From Siphonodentalium dalli (lineage: Eukaryota > Mollusca > Scaphopoda > Gadilida > Siphonodentaliidae): a DNA stretch of 64,000 nt. Made by a program: the position numbers and the translations under genes. The DNA lies in contig CP136064.1 of the NCBI GenBank assembly GCA_032622095.1, positions 195,269,948 to 195,333,947 of the forward strand, in the 5' to 3' direction. The notes under the pieces were generated by a model that was given only the letters and a program-made list of their open reading frames with translations, searched no databases and was not told where the DNA came from. Positions 1-12,487 of the stretch are shown piece after piece. Numbering within the stretch: position 1 is the stretch's first letter; every line of letters begins with the position of its first letter.

Positions 1-130
1 CATTGCTTTTGAGAAGCTCCGAGCACTCATTCTCCATTCCCACTGCCGCCGTCTTGGAATTGTGGGGGTTAATCGCGTGATAGTTAAAGAGCGTTCGTAT
101 CCGCAGTGTCGTTGATAAAGAGCGTGACTG

Positions 131-181
131 TGTCCAGACATGAGCGTGTTGTGTCTCTGTCCAGACATGAGCGTGTTGTGT
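131..181. repeat. Two-copy tandem duplication, 27-bp period
   Basis: The word tgtccagacatgagcgtgtt occurs at 131 and again at 158, followed both times by gtgt. This is a simple local duplication. No coding sense is seen in 1-240. Confidence 0.85.
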
Positions 182-239
182 GATCCTTAGGTCTGTGTTC
201 GTACTTAGGGGTTCCTAGGAATGGGGGAGATTTTCATCG

Positions 240-482
240 GGTCAGTTTTTCCGCCCGAGGTGACCTTCACCTTGAAACGGGTACCCACAAATTATATATA
301 TGTATGTGTGTGTCCGTTGTATACTCGAAAACGGCCCTACCGATGGAGTCCAAACTTGCTACATGGGGCCACTTTTGTCCGGGAACTCTCATGGACCAGT
401 CAAATTGTGACCCCGACCTGACCTTGACCTTCAAAATGATCAATTCAAGGTCAAAGCCCGGACGAAGTTGGGTCACCTGCTA

Positions 483-520
<38 letters not shown>
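240..520. repeat. Dispersed repeat ending in (TA)n(GA)n microsatellite
   Basis: The segment contains direct and inverted AGGTCA-type half sites (tgaccttgacctt near 420, aaggtcaaag near 450), a phrase of the type 'ggccctaccgatggagtccaaacttg', and ends in a (TA)n run at about 484-513 followed by (GA)n. Such 3' microsatellite-tailed units are typical of dispersed invertebrate repeats. Family not identified. The short ORFs here have no recognisable content. Confidence 0.5.
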
Positions 521-900
521 TCAGAATTTCGATCGATCAGTACACCTAACTTGAAGTCGACACGATGCGAGCACCACATGCAACTGGACAGGTGTTTGTC
601 AAATACATGGGTGCATTGACCATACATAACCGTCTAACATGCGATTGCATCCCCTACTCGTACCAGATATGTTTTTCGAGTTCACACTCAGCACAAATAA
701 AAAATGAGGTCCATAAACTGATTGGTATCTTTGATGATTACCTGTCAGACGCTGCGAATAATTGAATACCGTATATATCACGACGTAAATATAAAGCTTA
801 TATAAAGTTATTGTAACCTAAATATATTGTATCAAAATAGCTTTTCGGTTGTGCATTCAGCGAATTGAATTCAAGGTGGTGTACACTTCCAACATATATG
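521..900. other. No recognised gene; one unassigned 66-codon ORF
   Basis: An ORF at 565-765 (+) has a moderately protein-like composition, but it has no splice sites that I can defend and no recognisable domain. Nothing else is seen in this stretch. Confidence 0.4.
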
Positions 901-1420
901 GAGATGGTTCTAGCACCTGCTAGAAAACATTTTCTTATATTGAGAACATATTAGAAATAAATTCTTGATTTAAAAAATTAATTTTCTTGATATGAGATAT
1001 ACTCCCAAATTTTCTAGTCTAGAAAACTTGTTCTTAACGTTTGAGAAAATATTTCTTACTTTTTCTAGATATTAGAAAAAGGCTTTCCGGGGTATAAAAA
1101 TATAGTTCTTTCCTTTTCTAGATCTCTTGCTAGATATTATTTCTTTATTTAAGAAAATATCAGAACATGACTTTCTAGGACTTAAGAAATTATTTCTTAT
1201 ATTAAGAAAACATGAGAACATGACTCTCTATGATTTAATAAAACTAATTAATCCGTTCTTAGAAAAATTCAGAAAAATATTCTCATAAACATAATTTATT
1301 TCCATAAGATATTGATTTTCTTACTGTAAGAAAATTTGATGTAAGAACAATTTCTAGGTATACTAGATAATATTTCTTGTGTTAAGTTTTGTTTTCTCAA
1401 AATTAATAAGAAAATACTTT
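900..1420. repeat. AT-rich block of interspersed AGAAAA / TTCTT inverted words
   Basis: About 500 bases are dominated by words such as ttctagaaaa, gagaaaatatttctta, atttcttatattaagaaaa and ttctagatattagaaaa. They occur in both orientations at short spacing, so many small stem-loops are possible. No ORF is present. It may be a degenerated satellite or foldback sequence. Confidence 0.55.
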
Positions 1421-2340
1421 TTGTCAGTGCACACATACATACGAAATAAATTACATACTAAAGCTCCAATATATTTTATATATGCCTAATAATATGACTG
1501 AGGGCGTTACAATTTCTGACTATGGTTTTCTTGTTATTTGTGCAATGCGCTTTTCATGTATACTATAATGGAGCCGCTCTGATTATTGGCTCTCATTTAA
1601 CTTGACAAGTCTATTTCCGCTTAATGGGACCCATGCACAAGTCTTGTCGGCGCATGACATTGGATTTGACAACGACGCATACGCGAATGTTGAATAAAAT
1701 ATACCTTTTTATTATATACTTGCCCATGAATTATAAGGTTTTAGCAGTGAGATATAAGTGATATCCCACTAATGAGTGATGTCACCTTGAAATTTATGAT
1801 GTATTGACATTCATTGGGGGCCATAGGCAAGTAACTAAAGAATATAATAAACAGAATATCCAGACTTTTTAAGTGGATATGGGTTAAATCTCATTCGTGA
1901 TGACAAAACATTTGAATTGAAAAAGTGTGGATATCCTCTATATATCATGCCGTTTTTTTGCATCTGGCATTTTCAGGGACCCACCACTCACAGACCTGCA
2001 AAAAAAATTGCTTTACTCCCAATTGGTTGACCCCCCCCCCCAATTTATCTAAATTTGGTCTAAAACTGCATAAAACTCTACTGATATCACTCATATGAAT
2101 GGGAATGGTCTCATTTAGTTCAAATGACAGTTTAACCTGTTTCAGAAGCCGTTTTAATTTAAAAAATTTTTTTTTATAAATTGCTGATTGTCTGTAAACC
2201 TAGATCATTGTGCAGGATACACACAATTTCATAATGTCTACCTATTTCCTGATTAGTCTTTCAAACAGACCATTATCTAACATATTCCATACCACTTATG
2301 TTAGTGTACTGGAGCAACTTACTTCTATTATAATAAACTA
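1421..2340. other. Intergenic, nothing recognised
   Basis: AT-rich sequence with a poly(C) tract near 2031-2041. A weak inverted pair (acttgcc near 1719, ggcaagt near 1826) suggests an old foldback. No coding signal. Confidence 0.5.
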
Positions 2341-2735
2341 GCTGAAACAGGCTCCCTTCGAGAGCCTATATATTCAGCGTCCGAGATACCCGTGCCCCCC
2401 CCCCCCCTTTGTGGGACTTCGCACATTTTGATCTTAGACAAAGACTTTATTTAGCGGCGGCCCCTTTGTGCGCTTCAAGCACATTTTTATCATTGAAACA
2501 TTTTGTTTTATATATATATTGTTTTAATATATTTTTTAGATTGAATTCCTTGCTCAATTTAACGAAACAAATGTTATGTTATTTTTTGTTTAATTTCAAA
2601 ATTTTGAAAAACTAACAACATTAAAAAATCTGCCAGGGTACCCCGAGTCACCACACCAAATTTGGTTGAAATCGGTCCAGGGGTCTGAGTGAATAATTCG
2701 GACAGATCCTACTCGTTTATATATATATATATGAC
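2340..2735. repeat. Dispersed repeat with poly(C) and (TA)n tail
   Basis: The unit runs from 'ctagctgaaacaggctccc' through a poly(C) run at about 2394-2407 to a phrase resembling 'aatttggttgaaatcggtcc' and 'ggacagatcc', and ends in (TA)n near 2718-2731. These phrases recur in many invertebrate dispersed repeats (from memory). An ORF at 2409-2615 lies in this low-complexity DNA and is not credible as a gene. Confidence 0.5.
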
Positions 2736-3342
2736 AAGCAGTCACAGCACTCTACCAGACTTGGACACCTTAGGTCTTGTGAGAGATCATCTGAATTGAT
2801 AGACATGAAAATAATTCAGTCATTGGCTTGATGCACTAATGACAGATATTTCTACCCATTGATAGTCACATTAATGTTTAATATAAGTCAGTTACTCGCT
2901 ATTTATACATCCACAGAATGATCTATGCATAGCTACATCAAGACAAGTTTATTTATTTAAGTTTTACATTTTTTCTAAGCTTCTTTCGTAAGGGTGTAGG
3001 GAAGGAATTGTTTCACCCCACTGTCCCATATGCAACATGTCATAGCTTAATGTCATCTCCACTGAGGCCCATATGAGGTCACAGTACCATAAATATGGTG
3101 TTTTTGCTGTTATATATACTTAAAATATGTTTTAAACTGTTACAAATGTCAAATAAGGGCACAAAAGTTCTTTAGTATAAAAATTGCATGAGGTTGTAAA
3201 AAACGTGTTTTTTGCCCATCGGGGCACCCACCCACCCTGGCATACATTTCTGAAAATTTTGTATTACCCCCCCCCCCCTGTTTATATGATTATACATCTT
3301 TGCTGACCAACGTCTCATTTTAACATTTTTGCCATTTCACAG
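2736..3342. other. Upstream or intronic sequence of the lectin gene
   Basis: No exon was recognised. A poly(C) tract lies at about 3267-3277. The last 30 bases (about 3311-3342) are pyrimidine-rich and end in cacag, a good splice acceptor for the next exon. The first coding exon and promoter must lie further upstream, either unrecognised or outside the window. Confidence 0.5.
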
Positions 3343-3505
3343 TGATATTCTCGGCAAAATACCAGTTTATTTACGTTGATCGCCTTGGGGCCAGGGAAGC
3401 AGAATACTGCTGTCGTCAGCTAGGAATGAGCTTACTGAAAATCAACAATATGGAGGAGCATGATGACGTCACGAAGTACCTCGAAGATTACAGAGCGGCT
3501 GCCGC
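3343..3505 (+). CDS. C-type lectin domain, first-half exon
   Basis: This 163-bp internal exon encodes the N-terminal half of a C-type lectin-like domain (CTLD). The frame that starts after two leading bases reads AKYQFIYVDRLGAREAEYCC, then RQLGMSLLKINNMEEHDDVT. That matches the family's opening pattern: an aromatic-rich strand, an amphipathic helix with EAxxxC, then 'L..I.n.eE...v'. The acceptor is a pyrimidine tract ending cag at 3342. The donor is gtaag at 3506. The incoming intron is phase 1 and the outgoing intron phase 2. The other reading frames contain stops. CTLDs are secreted or membrane recognition domains binding glycans or proteins. The upstream signal-peptide exon was not found. 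Confidence 0.8.
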
Positions 3506-4880
3506 GTAAGTTTACATACCCTTAGCGCGGATAGAGGTTTTCTAACACCCAAACAAATGGTAACAGCATATTCCAAATTCGAACACTGTAAATCAACAAC
3601 ACTTGGTCGTGTCAGATAAGCTTGACACCACAGGCCCTTGGGGGAAATTACTAAAATACCAATATAGACCATACCAGTGTAAAGGTTCCAATGGTCGATT
3701 TTGGCTAAAACAACACCAACAATCAAAACCCTACAAATTATAGAAATCGACAATTGCAGCCAAAATATCTCACGGGTGTGTCTTGTAGGCAAAACAATTC
3801 CCTTTCATTTAACTCGGCAAAATCGAACGAAGAGAAGTCGAGATATGATATCGGAATCTAACTGAATTCTACCGAACAAATCGGCTCGTCATTCTCCCTG
3901 TCCGCCGAGAGGCCTTTGACCTAGTTATAAAATCAATATTTTCGAGCAATAAATTGTCGCGAATGTGTAATGTAATTAAACGAGATGTCATAACCTATAA
4001 ATGCTCACATATATTATACAGGTCATTCGGAAGCCAACAATACCTCTTTTATTTAACCCGGTGTGGTTGTGCTCGATATTTTCAACTTTATTCATCAAAC
4101 GAATTCCAGAAACTAGACGTGTCTGCTCACCACCGACTATTATTTACACGTTTCGCTAAATGTCCGATATAATTAAATAATATTTTCCCGCGTTACGAGA
4201 GTTTAGCGGAAAAATATTGTCTTCTACCGGTCCTTAGGGTAAACAATTAGTTATTGTGGCCAATGAGAATCGATGTCAGTGGTGTTAATTAGTGTCGATA
4301 TCGGTCGATAGATTGTGCGGTAAAATCAGTTTCCAGCGTAGCACTGTAGTGTAAACAGCAAATTTACAAAATGTGTATAAGTATTTATATGCATACCATA
4401 CCGAGTTTCTTTTTATTTACTTGTGTGAACTGACACTATCCGAGCTGCGTAATAATACATCGCGTGCACAGTTTCGGAAGACAGGTTTCCATAGTTTTTT
4501 TTACCTCTCAACATAAGGTTTTTGATCTGTGGTTTTCCTGCACGGCTACGTAGCATTTAAAGTAGGAGAGTAACAACACATGTCCAGCACATTGTTGATA
4601 ATGAGCAGAAAATTTGAAAGTATCTCAGTATATTGTTTTATGATATGTGCAGACACCATATTTAAGAATTGTGTATTTAGCATACATACATTTCACTAAA
4701 CGGCGTCTAAAATAAATGCGCACCTCACTTGATGGCACATATTGTGTTTTGTTTTAATTGGTTTATCTGGTATCATAAAGTCATGTTGGCTATTGGTCTC
4801 ACCTCGCTTTGTATCACGATAAGCCAGACAATAATTTTGGAAGATCCTCTAACTTATAACATGGGATTCTTGAACCTCAG
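3506..4880 (+). other. Lectin gene intron (1375 bp)
   Basis: GT-AG intron between the two CTLD exons, phase 2. At about 3620-3690 it holds a copy of the cacaggcccttgggg...ataccaatat...ataccagtg repeat that recurs four more times further on. The ORFs on either strand inside the intron are not recognisable. Confidence 0.7.
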
Positions 4881-5101
4881 AGACAATATGAAGAGCTTTT
4901 GGTTCGGACTAGAATACGCAGCGTCGAGCTTCAAATGGACAGATGGGGCGGCCTTGAACTCTAGTATCGACTGTTGGGGAGCCGGGGAACCAACCAATCT
5001 CCACGACCAGACATGTGTGTATCAAGCATCTGGAAAGGGGCTGCCACCCTGTGAATGGCATACAGCTCCGTGTGACGCAGAAAAGAGATATGTATGTGAA
5101 G
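4881..5101 (+). CDS. C-type lectin domain, second-half exon
   Basis: This 221-bp exon completes the CTLD. It begins after a tcag acceptor at 4880, and its single leading base completes a phase-2 codon, so it joins in frame to 3343-3505. It reads FWFGL (the family's WIGL core), then FKWTDG, GAGEPTN, and CEWHTAPCDAEKRYVCEG with the final paired cysteines. The EPN-type calcium/sugar motif is altered to EPT, and the WND position reads WHT, so classical calcium-dependent sugar binding may be lost (inference). The donor gtaag at 5102 leaves phase 1. An apparent longer ORF (4729-5277) runs into intron on both sides and is not the real extent. Confidence 0.85.
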
Positions 5102-5277
5102 GTAAGACGATATCCGCGATATACGGATATAAGAAAATGTCCAGCCGCAAGTATGAGGGCCCACTCAAAATTATATACTTTTCTATCATCGATGTTGGTA
5201 CCCTCTGTGGATCTTTCTATGGATTGCTAGAACTATACGAAATCCTGCGTAGATACTATATATCTGCATGCTTATAA

Positions 5278-6241
5278 TTTAATCGAACAATAAGAACATT
5301 TTTATGTCTTTGAAGATGCAAAATCCGAATTAACGCTTACAAATTATTATTTCCTTGGCTTCGGAGATAAAAAATATTTGATTCGAATCGAGGAACCCAC
5401 TCTAAATTCAAGTGGCTTTTTTGTGTCAGATATGTGACAAACCGGCAAAATTTCGTTGAACAAATTATTGATAAATAGCATGTTTTGGGCAATTTTATAC
5501 TATATAGTTGACTGTGGTTAACATTATTTTTGGACAATTAATCGATTCTGATAACTGAAGCGGCATTTTAAAAATGTTGTTGGAATATGATGATATGGGG
5601 ACAATCGAATCGGATTGAGTACCTTTAAGTGATGTTCAATTCGCAATAATGGCCATCTGGTGGAATTCGTGACATTATGTAATGAGGCGTCTCCCAAACG
5701 CTCTGACATCGATTTATATTATGGACCCAGTCTGCAAGTTATCAGTGACATTGCTGGCAAGCATGCGGTTGGGAACCACACGAATTCATTTTAATAAGTT
5801 GGATGATGGGTGCGAATTGATTTTTGACAGTCAAATATGACTACATACTTGGGAGAAGGCACCACACTAATGTATAGCTGTTTTGGACTGTCGTGTGTTG
5901 TAAGATAATGGGAGATGCAGATTTGCGACGAGCCGAGTCCTAACGTGTACATGTAACATGTACTTATAATTTATTTACCTTCTTTTACTGAATGGATGCT
6001 CCTGTATGGTTATAAGAAGGTATATTTGAATTGTATATTTCTCAATTCGAGTCATATTCAATAAGTGTTAGTAAACGACAAGTTCGATTTAAAATTCGGC
6101 GGTTCATATAGATATGTTCGTACTCACCAATGAGTTGTATATATGACTAGATTCGATGACCGATATTTACGAAATTTCAATTACACGCAGTGTTGACAAT
6201 TTTATACGGATTGTCGCAGATTATAGTCTGGTCGATAAACT
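5278..6241. other. Nothing recognised
   Basis: AT-rich DNA with short unsupported ORFs on the minus strand (5337-5709). No repeats or motifs were identified. Confidence 0.4.
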
Positions 6242-7470
6242 CTAAAATCCGATTTGAGCATTTTTTTGTAATTCAAGATGGCGTTCAAGATGGCTGACAT
6301 TTTCCGTTTAGTCAGTTTGATGCAATTATAGTGAGAAAATCTTGTAATATATATACATTTATGTGAAGCTAAAACATACCGTCACCTTTGTGTGCCAAAA
6401 TTGGAACTCCCCGTCCAAGATGGCCGTCAACATGGCGGCCGGAAGTGGAAAATGGTATGTTTTTTTACTGATATCTATAAGATCAGTTTCTGCTGTTTGG
6501 AACTGGAAAAGAATTGTGACTTTATTTTATACTTAGTATGTTAACTGACCATTGGGGCAATGAAATATGCCATTCTGGGGTCCAAAACCGTTCCGATCAC
6601 TTACAAATTCGATTTTGTAGAATGCGGTATAAAATTTCACAAAATATCACCATTGGGATTCTAGTCATATTTCTCCAATAAATGGGAAGAACTGTGCAAT
6701 TTAAGTGATGCATTCTATTTCTTATTGATATTCCAACTCAATGGTACACAAATTTTCACTTTGGCTCAAGATGACTGCCAAAATGGCGGCCAAAATATGG
6801 AAAATGGTAAATATTGCACCAGCGTGCCATGCAACCGCTTATAAGTTGTGGTTGATGAACAAAATTGACTATTCTGTCTTATATACATTGAATACCAACA
6901 TTTCTTATGCACCTTGATTAATTTTTACTATTTACTATACTGAAATTACCAGAATTATGGGATTTTTCTATCACAAATTTGGCATCAAAATCGGCAAAAA
7001 AAAACTTTTCAGGTTTGGACCATTTTTTTAAAGTAAAATGGAACTATCTTTGGTATGAAAGGTTCTTTTTATTTTTATATACCTTAAATTTATTACAGTG
7101 GGGTGATTTAGACAATATTACTCAAGATGACTTGCAAAATGGCAACCAAATTTGGTAAAAAGTTTATATTCCGATCATTATTCTCTGCTATTCCGAAACG
7201 GTAGCAAATTGTGACTCACTTGGTTATTAAACATGCTACTTAATCAACTGACAACTAAATCTTATATTCTGGTTGTCTCTGTATCTTATGAGGCCCGACA
7301 AATTCATTTTAAGGGATGCAGTATGCATTTGCCGAACACCTCTTTTGGGATTCTGCATGTCCATGTTTTTAACGGAACGTTGAAACTGAACTGAGAGGGA
7401 TCATATTATGTGGCTACTCTGGTCCATTAGCACCAGAATTGATTAACTTATAAACTATTGTCAGGAAATC
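6242..7470 (+). repeat. Element D left inverted arm
   Basis: Inverted relative to 12655-13960. It contains several caagatggc(g/c/t) words (near 6275, 6289, 6417 and 6770) that resemble YY1 binding sites. The arms are diverged by small indels, so the element is old. Confidence 0.7.
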
Positions 7471-7599
7471 AATTTACTTCACATTGCATATAAAACGCAA
7501 TTAATGTGGAGAATACTCTTATCTTACCTCTCTATCGATTAACATATCCTTAAATTATTGTGGAAAGCGATAGTCACCCAAAGGTGCACCAGTACAAAT

Positions 7600-9019
7600 T
7601 ACACACGAGCATGCAGTCACTCGATATATACATGCAAACCACATAAATGGCCATGTGCCACTCGCTGTATAGACATACACCTAACCCATTACCATGTAGC
7701 CACACTTTGGTTTACCCATACACCCAACGCATGGCCCTATAGCCGTGAGTAACCATGCTGACACGCCAGGTGTACTACACCTCACACGAGCTGTATACAT
7801 ACCGATATTCACTACATCCATGAACATAAAGTAAACTCTTGTATACCTATTCGCCTCACACAATAGGCCATACAGTCACTCCATTTGTATTTAGTTATGT
7901 CCCACAAGCATGGCTATATAGCCACTAAAGATATACAAATACAGCCCACCCATAACCATATAGTCACTCCTGGTATACCTGTTTGCTACATTCATGATCA
8001 TACATCACTTCTTGTGTACCGATTTGCCTCACCAGTGGACATACCGTCCCTGTATATATACATATTTGCGACAACAGTGGCCATATAGCCAATCAAGATA
8101 TACATATTCACCCAACCCAAAACCATACAGTCACTCCAGATATCTACATATAGATCTCACCAATATCCCTTCTAGATATACCAATATCCCGTACCGCGAA
8201 CACCACCATTCATACACTCCAGACTTGCATATACACCTGACCCATGACAATTCAGCCTCTCGCTGTGTACGCATAAACCACATTCGTGATCATAGTCACT
8301 CCTTGTATATCAATTCACCCCACCATTATTTTTGCCATACTGTCAATCCCTATATACACATTGGCCGTGGCATGACCATATAGTCACTCATGATATGCAT
8401 ATACACCTCACACATGACAACAGCGTCACTCCAGATGTATATATATACACCTCATCAATGATAATACAGCCCTTCTCGACATACCAATACCCCGCACACA
8501 CGGCAATTCGTACACTTCAGACTTGCATATGCAGCTCAACCATGGCAATTCAGCCACTCGCTGTATACTTATACACCCTGTCCACGAGGAATCAGCTATT
8601 CACTGTATACTTGTACACATCCACCAATGACAATACGATATATATAAACATATACATTCGACCCATCACCACGAGGTCACTCTATATACACAAGCCGCCA
8701 ATGGCCACCAAAGTGTACTCCAGGTATGCATATACACTTCAAAAATGACCATGTTCACATATACACATTCTCCATAACCATACAACCACTCCCTATATAT
8801 CCATACACCCATCTATTACCATACAGCCAACATATGTATACATATACACCCACCCATGACAATACAGCCACCCAATGTACACCTGTATTGTACATCCCAC
8901 CAATGGCCACACAGTCACTCCATATATACATAAACAACACACATGCGGACAATGTAGCTCGTTATGCCCATACACCACTTCAATGACCAGACAGCCACTT
9001 CCTGTATACATGTTCACCT
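7600..9019 (+). repeat. Degenerate minisatellite, ~43-bp unit
   Basis: Repeated phrases of the type 'tacacctcacccatgaccatacagtcactcc.tatatac' recur about every 40-45 bases across the block. The array resumes at 12488 after the LINE insertion. Long ORFs on both strands here (for example 7994-8383, 8332-8748) are a by-product of the repeat, not genes. Confidence 0.75.
9010..9019 (+). repeat. Target-site duplication, left copy
   Basis: The word atgttcacct directly precedes the LINE and recurs directly after it at 12488-12497. Confidence 0.8.
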
Positions 9020-12000
9020 TAAATAAATTAGAAAAGATTGTTGATACCATTAACGATTTCGATGTGCTGTGTTTTAGTGAAACTCATCTGGACCCATCAT
9101 TCTGTTCGGATAGTCTAAAAATTCCGGGTTATCAAGACCCTGTTCGGAAAGATCGCGACTCTCGAGGTGGAGGTATATGTGTTATGTTCGCGACCCATAT
9201 AATATACAGGCGGAGACATGAACTAGAATTTGACTCATCAATACTTTGGTTTGAATTATTTTCCAAAAAAAGCCATATTATGCTAGGAATGTCATATAGA
9301 TCAGATCAGTTCTGCGATCCAAAATACTGGGAATACCTAGAGACTTCGATATCAGATGCACTTGACATATCAGAAAATATTATTATCACGGGGGACTACA
9401 ATTCCAATCTCCTAGATGCATCTTCTAAGTTGAAAGAAATCATAGACCGATATAGCATAAAAAATGTTATAACATCTCCTACAAGAATATCACGCTCATC
9501 GAGTACGCTATTAGATCCAATTATTATCAGCAATTCGTTTCCTGTACTAGAAGCCGATGTAATAAATCCTGGAGTCTCTGACCATTTGGGTGTATATATG
9601 TCATTATCCTATGATTACTCAAATGTGACATCTTTTCGCAGAGTAGTGTGGAACTACTCCAGAGCAAATTTCGAAAGAGCCAATGAATTGCTCGGAAACA
9701 CAAACTGGGATGATCTCTTATCGGGTCTTGACATCGATTCAGCCACAATAATTTTCCAAAATAAATTTAATTCAATAATGCGAGAAACAGTCCCCCAATC
9801 ATCTGTTACGGTTCGACCTAAGGACAAAATCTGGTTTAATTCAGAAATCCGAAGAGAAATTCGCAAACGTGAAAGATTACGAACCAAAGCTCTAAGAAAC
9901 AATAACCCCGATACTTGGCAAAATTTTAAGCATTCCAGAAACAAAGTAAATAATATGAAAAAGTACGCCAAATCCAAATTTGAAGAAAAATTGGAAGACC
10001 GCGTGAAGGGACCTTCATCGCCTCGCGATTTCTGGCAACTAATAAATTACCTCCTTTGTAAAAAGAAAACAACGAATATTACGCCCCTGTACTGCTCCAG
10101 CGACAATATAAATACTGTAAATGTAAATGGAAGACTATACGCAACTGATGATCTAGATAAGGCCAACATACTGAACAAGAGCTTCATTTCAAATTCATCG
10201 ATACATGACTCAAATCACAGTTTACCTTTTTTAAATTCTCGTTGTAGCAATACTATGAACGACTTTGAGTCCACCGAAGACGAAATAATCTTAGCAATTA
10301 AATCTCTAAAATTAAACAAGGCCAATGGCCACGATGGAATTAGTGCGAGAATGCTTCAAGCCACGGCTAAAAAAAATGCTTATCCTTTAAATTTACTCTT
10401 CCGAAAATCATTCGATACCACAAAATTTCCATCTATATGGAAAAAGGCAAATGTTGTTCCCATCTTTAAAAAAGACGACCCTGCTGATAGTAAGAACTAT
10501 CGCCCCATCTCGCTTCTACCATGCATTGGAAAGATATTAGAAAAAGTTGTCTTAAAACAGATCAGGAAGTTCTTTAATGAAAATGAACTAATATACTCAC
10601 GCCAATCGGGTTTCATGCCAGGGCAAAGTACATCTCATCAACTCATAGATCTATATAATCACCTGAGCCAATCTCTCGACTATGGCTTATATACGTGCTC
10701 TACTTTCTGTGATATATCGAAGGCATTCGAGAGAGTTTGGCACAGTGGATTGGTACATAAACTGTCTAGTTATGGAGTGCGAGGGAAACCATTGAAATGG
10801 ATAGAAAATTATCTAAGAAACCGCCAGCAGCGCGTATTAGTAAATGACAGCTTTTCTGATTATGAGATCATCCCAGCGGGCGTCCCTCAAGGTTAAATTT
10901 TAGGACCTTTTCTATTTTTAGTTTACATAAATGACCTACCAGACAACATCAGTTCCGTGACCAGAATGTACGCCGACGATACCTGTCTTACAAATAGCCA
11001 CCACGATCTGAATGAGTTAGCACGGATTATGAATATGGACCTTGAAACCATAGCAACATGGTAAAAAAATTGGCTTGTCAGCTTTAATCCCTCTAAAACA
11101 ATGGGCATGTCATATTCATTGATTGGCACCTCTGGTGATATCCCTAATTTAACTTTTAATAGTGACACAATATCATTTGTTGAGACACACAAACACCTTG
11201 GTCTTGAGCTCCAATCAAATATGTCGTGGAACAATCATATAAATGCAACTATAAAGAGAGTAGCATCCCGCTTATCACAACTTAGAAAATTTAAATTCCA
11301 ACTCGACAGGAAGTCATTAGAAAATATATATAAAACATATATACTGCCTCTATATATGATTACTCGGATGAAGTCTGGGCATGCGCGCCAAAATATCAAT
11401 TGGATAAACTTGACCGATTACACATTGATGCAGCCAGAATTGTCAGCGGCCTCACGCGTTCAGTATCAGATACAGACATTATGACAGAAGTCGGCTGGCC
11501 CCCGCTAAGAAAAAGGCGCGAACTTCATAAATTACAAACTATGTATACCATTGTAAATCAGAGGGCCCCTACTTACCTCACTAAAATAATACCACCCAGG
11601 ATAGCCGATATATCCGAGTATGAATTCAGAAACCCCGAATTTTTTTTACACATACTTTAGCAATACCGAGCACTACAAAAAGTCATTTTTTCCCTCAACA
11701 ATAAAAGCGTGGAACGACATGCCTTCCGCAATAACAGAAGCTCCGACGATTTTCGATTTTAAAGATTATTTTAGAATAATTGATCCCACCGCTAGACCTC
11801 CAATATATTTCTATACAGGTCGTAGGCAATATAATGTATTGCACGCCAGACTAAGAAACTATTGTAGTGATCTTCAGTCTGACAAATTTCAGAATTATAT
11901 TGCAGGAAGCCCACGTTGTACGTGCGGCAACCAGTGTGAAGATGCCTATCACTACTTCTTTATGTGTCCCCACTACCAGTCAGAACGAACTGAGATGTTT

Positions 12001-12138
12001 CATATGCTACACAGAGAAGGAATTAAATTAACGCACATTAACAATCTACTTGCTGGCCTCCCGAATGCTCATAACAAACAAAATGTGAAATTGTTCAAAA
12101 TAGTCCAGCATTTTATCGCGGAGACTAAACGTTTCTAG
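9020..12138 (+). pseudogene. Broken LINE ORF2: endonuclease, reverse transcriptase, zinc-like C-terminus
   Basis: ORF2 of the LINE makes the nicking endonuclease and reverse transcriptase for target-primed insertion. Visible blocks in order: CFSETHLD and TGDYNSN (APE endonuclease), VSDHLGVY (endonuclease end), KKDDPADSKNYRPISLLP, FCDISKAFERVW, AGVPQG, MYADDT (RT catalytic motif), HKHLGL, and a C-terminal CTCGNQCEDAYHYFFMC knuckle near 11920. Damage: a TAA at 10894 replaces the residue after GVPQG, a second in-frame TAA is at 11062, a frameshift lies near 11352 in a TA run, and another lies at the T8 run near 11640. The apparent start at 8875 is minisatellite DNA fused in frame. Final stop is at 12136-12138. 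Confidence 0.9.
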
Positions 12139-12487
12139 TTAAATTTCAAGATAAGAAATTAGTTTATCAATTATCACATGTTTTCCTTTCGCCTCAGCAT
12201 AAAATGCAACTCGGTGTTGGCACCCCCCCCCCCCCCCCCCCCCACCAATCACTCTCACTGACTCACTCTCATCCTTCCTCAATGATTTGTTACAATCTGC
12301 CATCATCATCATCTTTCTCATTCACCACGTGCAGCTGTAAATAAGTTACTTATTGTGCCATTTTGTTAAACAAATTGTTTGTATCAATATATACCGGAGA
12401 GGGGCTCATTAAGTTTTGTAACTTGTGCCCCAATCCATTTTGTATTATACTACAAATAAAATATGATTAAAAAAAATAAAAAACAAA
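9020..12487 (+). mobile_element. 5'-truncated non-LTR retrotransposon (Jockey/CR1-type LINE)
   Basis: The insertion is bounded by a 10-bp direct repeat (atgttcacct). It begins inside the endonuclease domain, so ORF1 and the extreme N-terminus of ORF2 are missing. It ends in an A-rich tail (about 12445-12487) after a poly(C) run at about 12221-12242 and the 3' phrase 'aagttttgtaacttgtgcc'. It lies inside the element D minisatellite, so it is younger than D. Confidence 0.9.

Noticed and set aside
565-765. Possible upstream lectin exon
   Set aside because: The ending LIGIFDDYLSDAAN is vaguely like part of the CTLD exon, but there is no donor site and the frame ends in a stop.
4729-4880. ATG-started extension of the second lectin exon
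   Set aside because: The acceptor at 4880 restores the correct phase with the first lectin exon; the upstream residues are not lectin-like.
7994-8986. Long overlapping ORFs on both strands (up to 138 codons)
   Set aside because: They lie in the ~43-bp minisatellite; the repeat happens to lack stops in several frames.
8875-9019. Apparent N-terminus of the 673-codon ORF
   Set aside because: It is minisatellite sequence upstream of the LINE's target duplication, fused in frame by chance.
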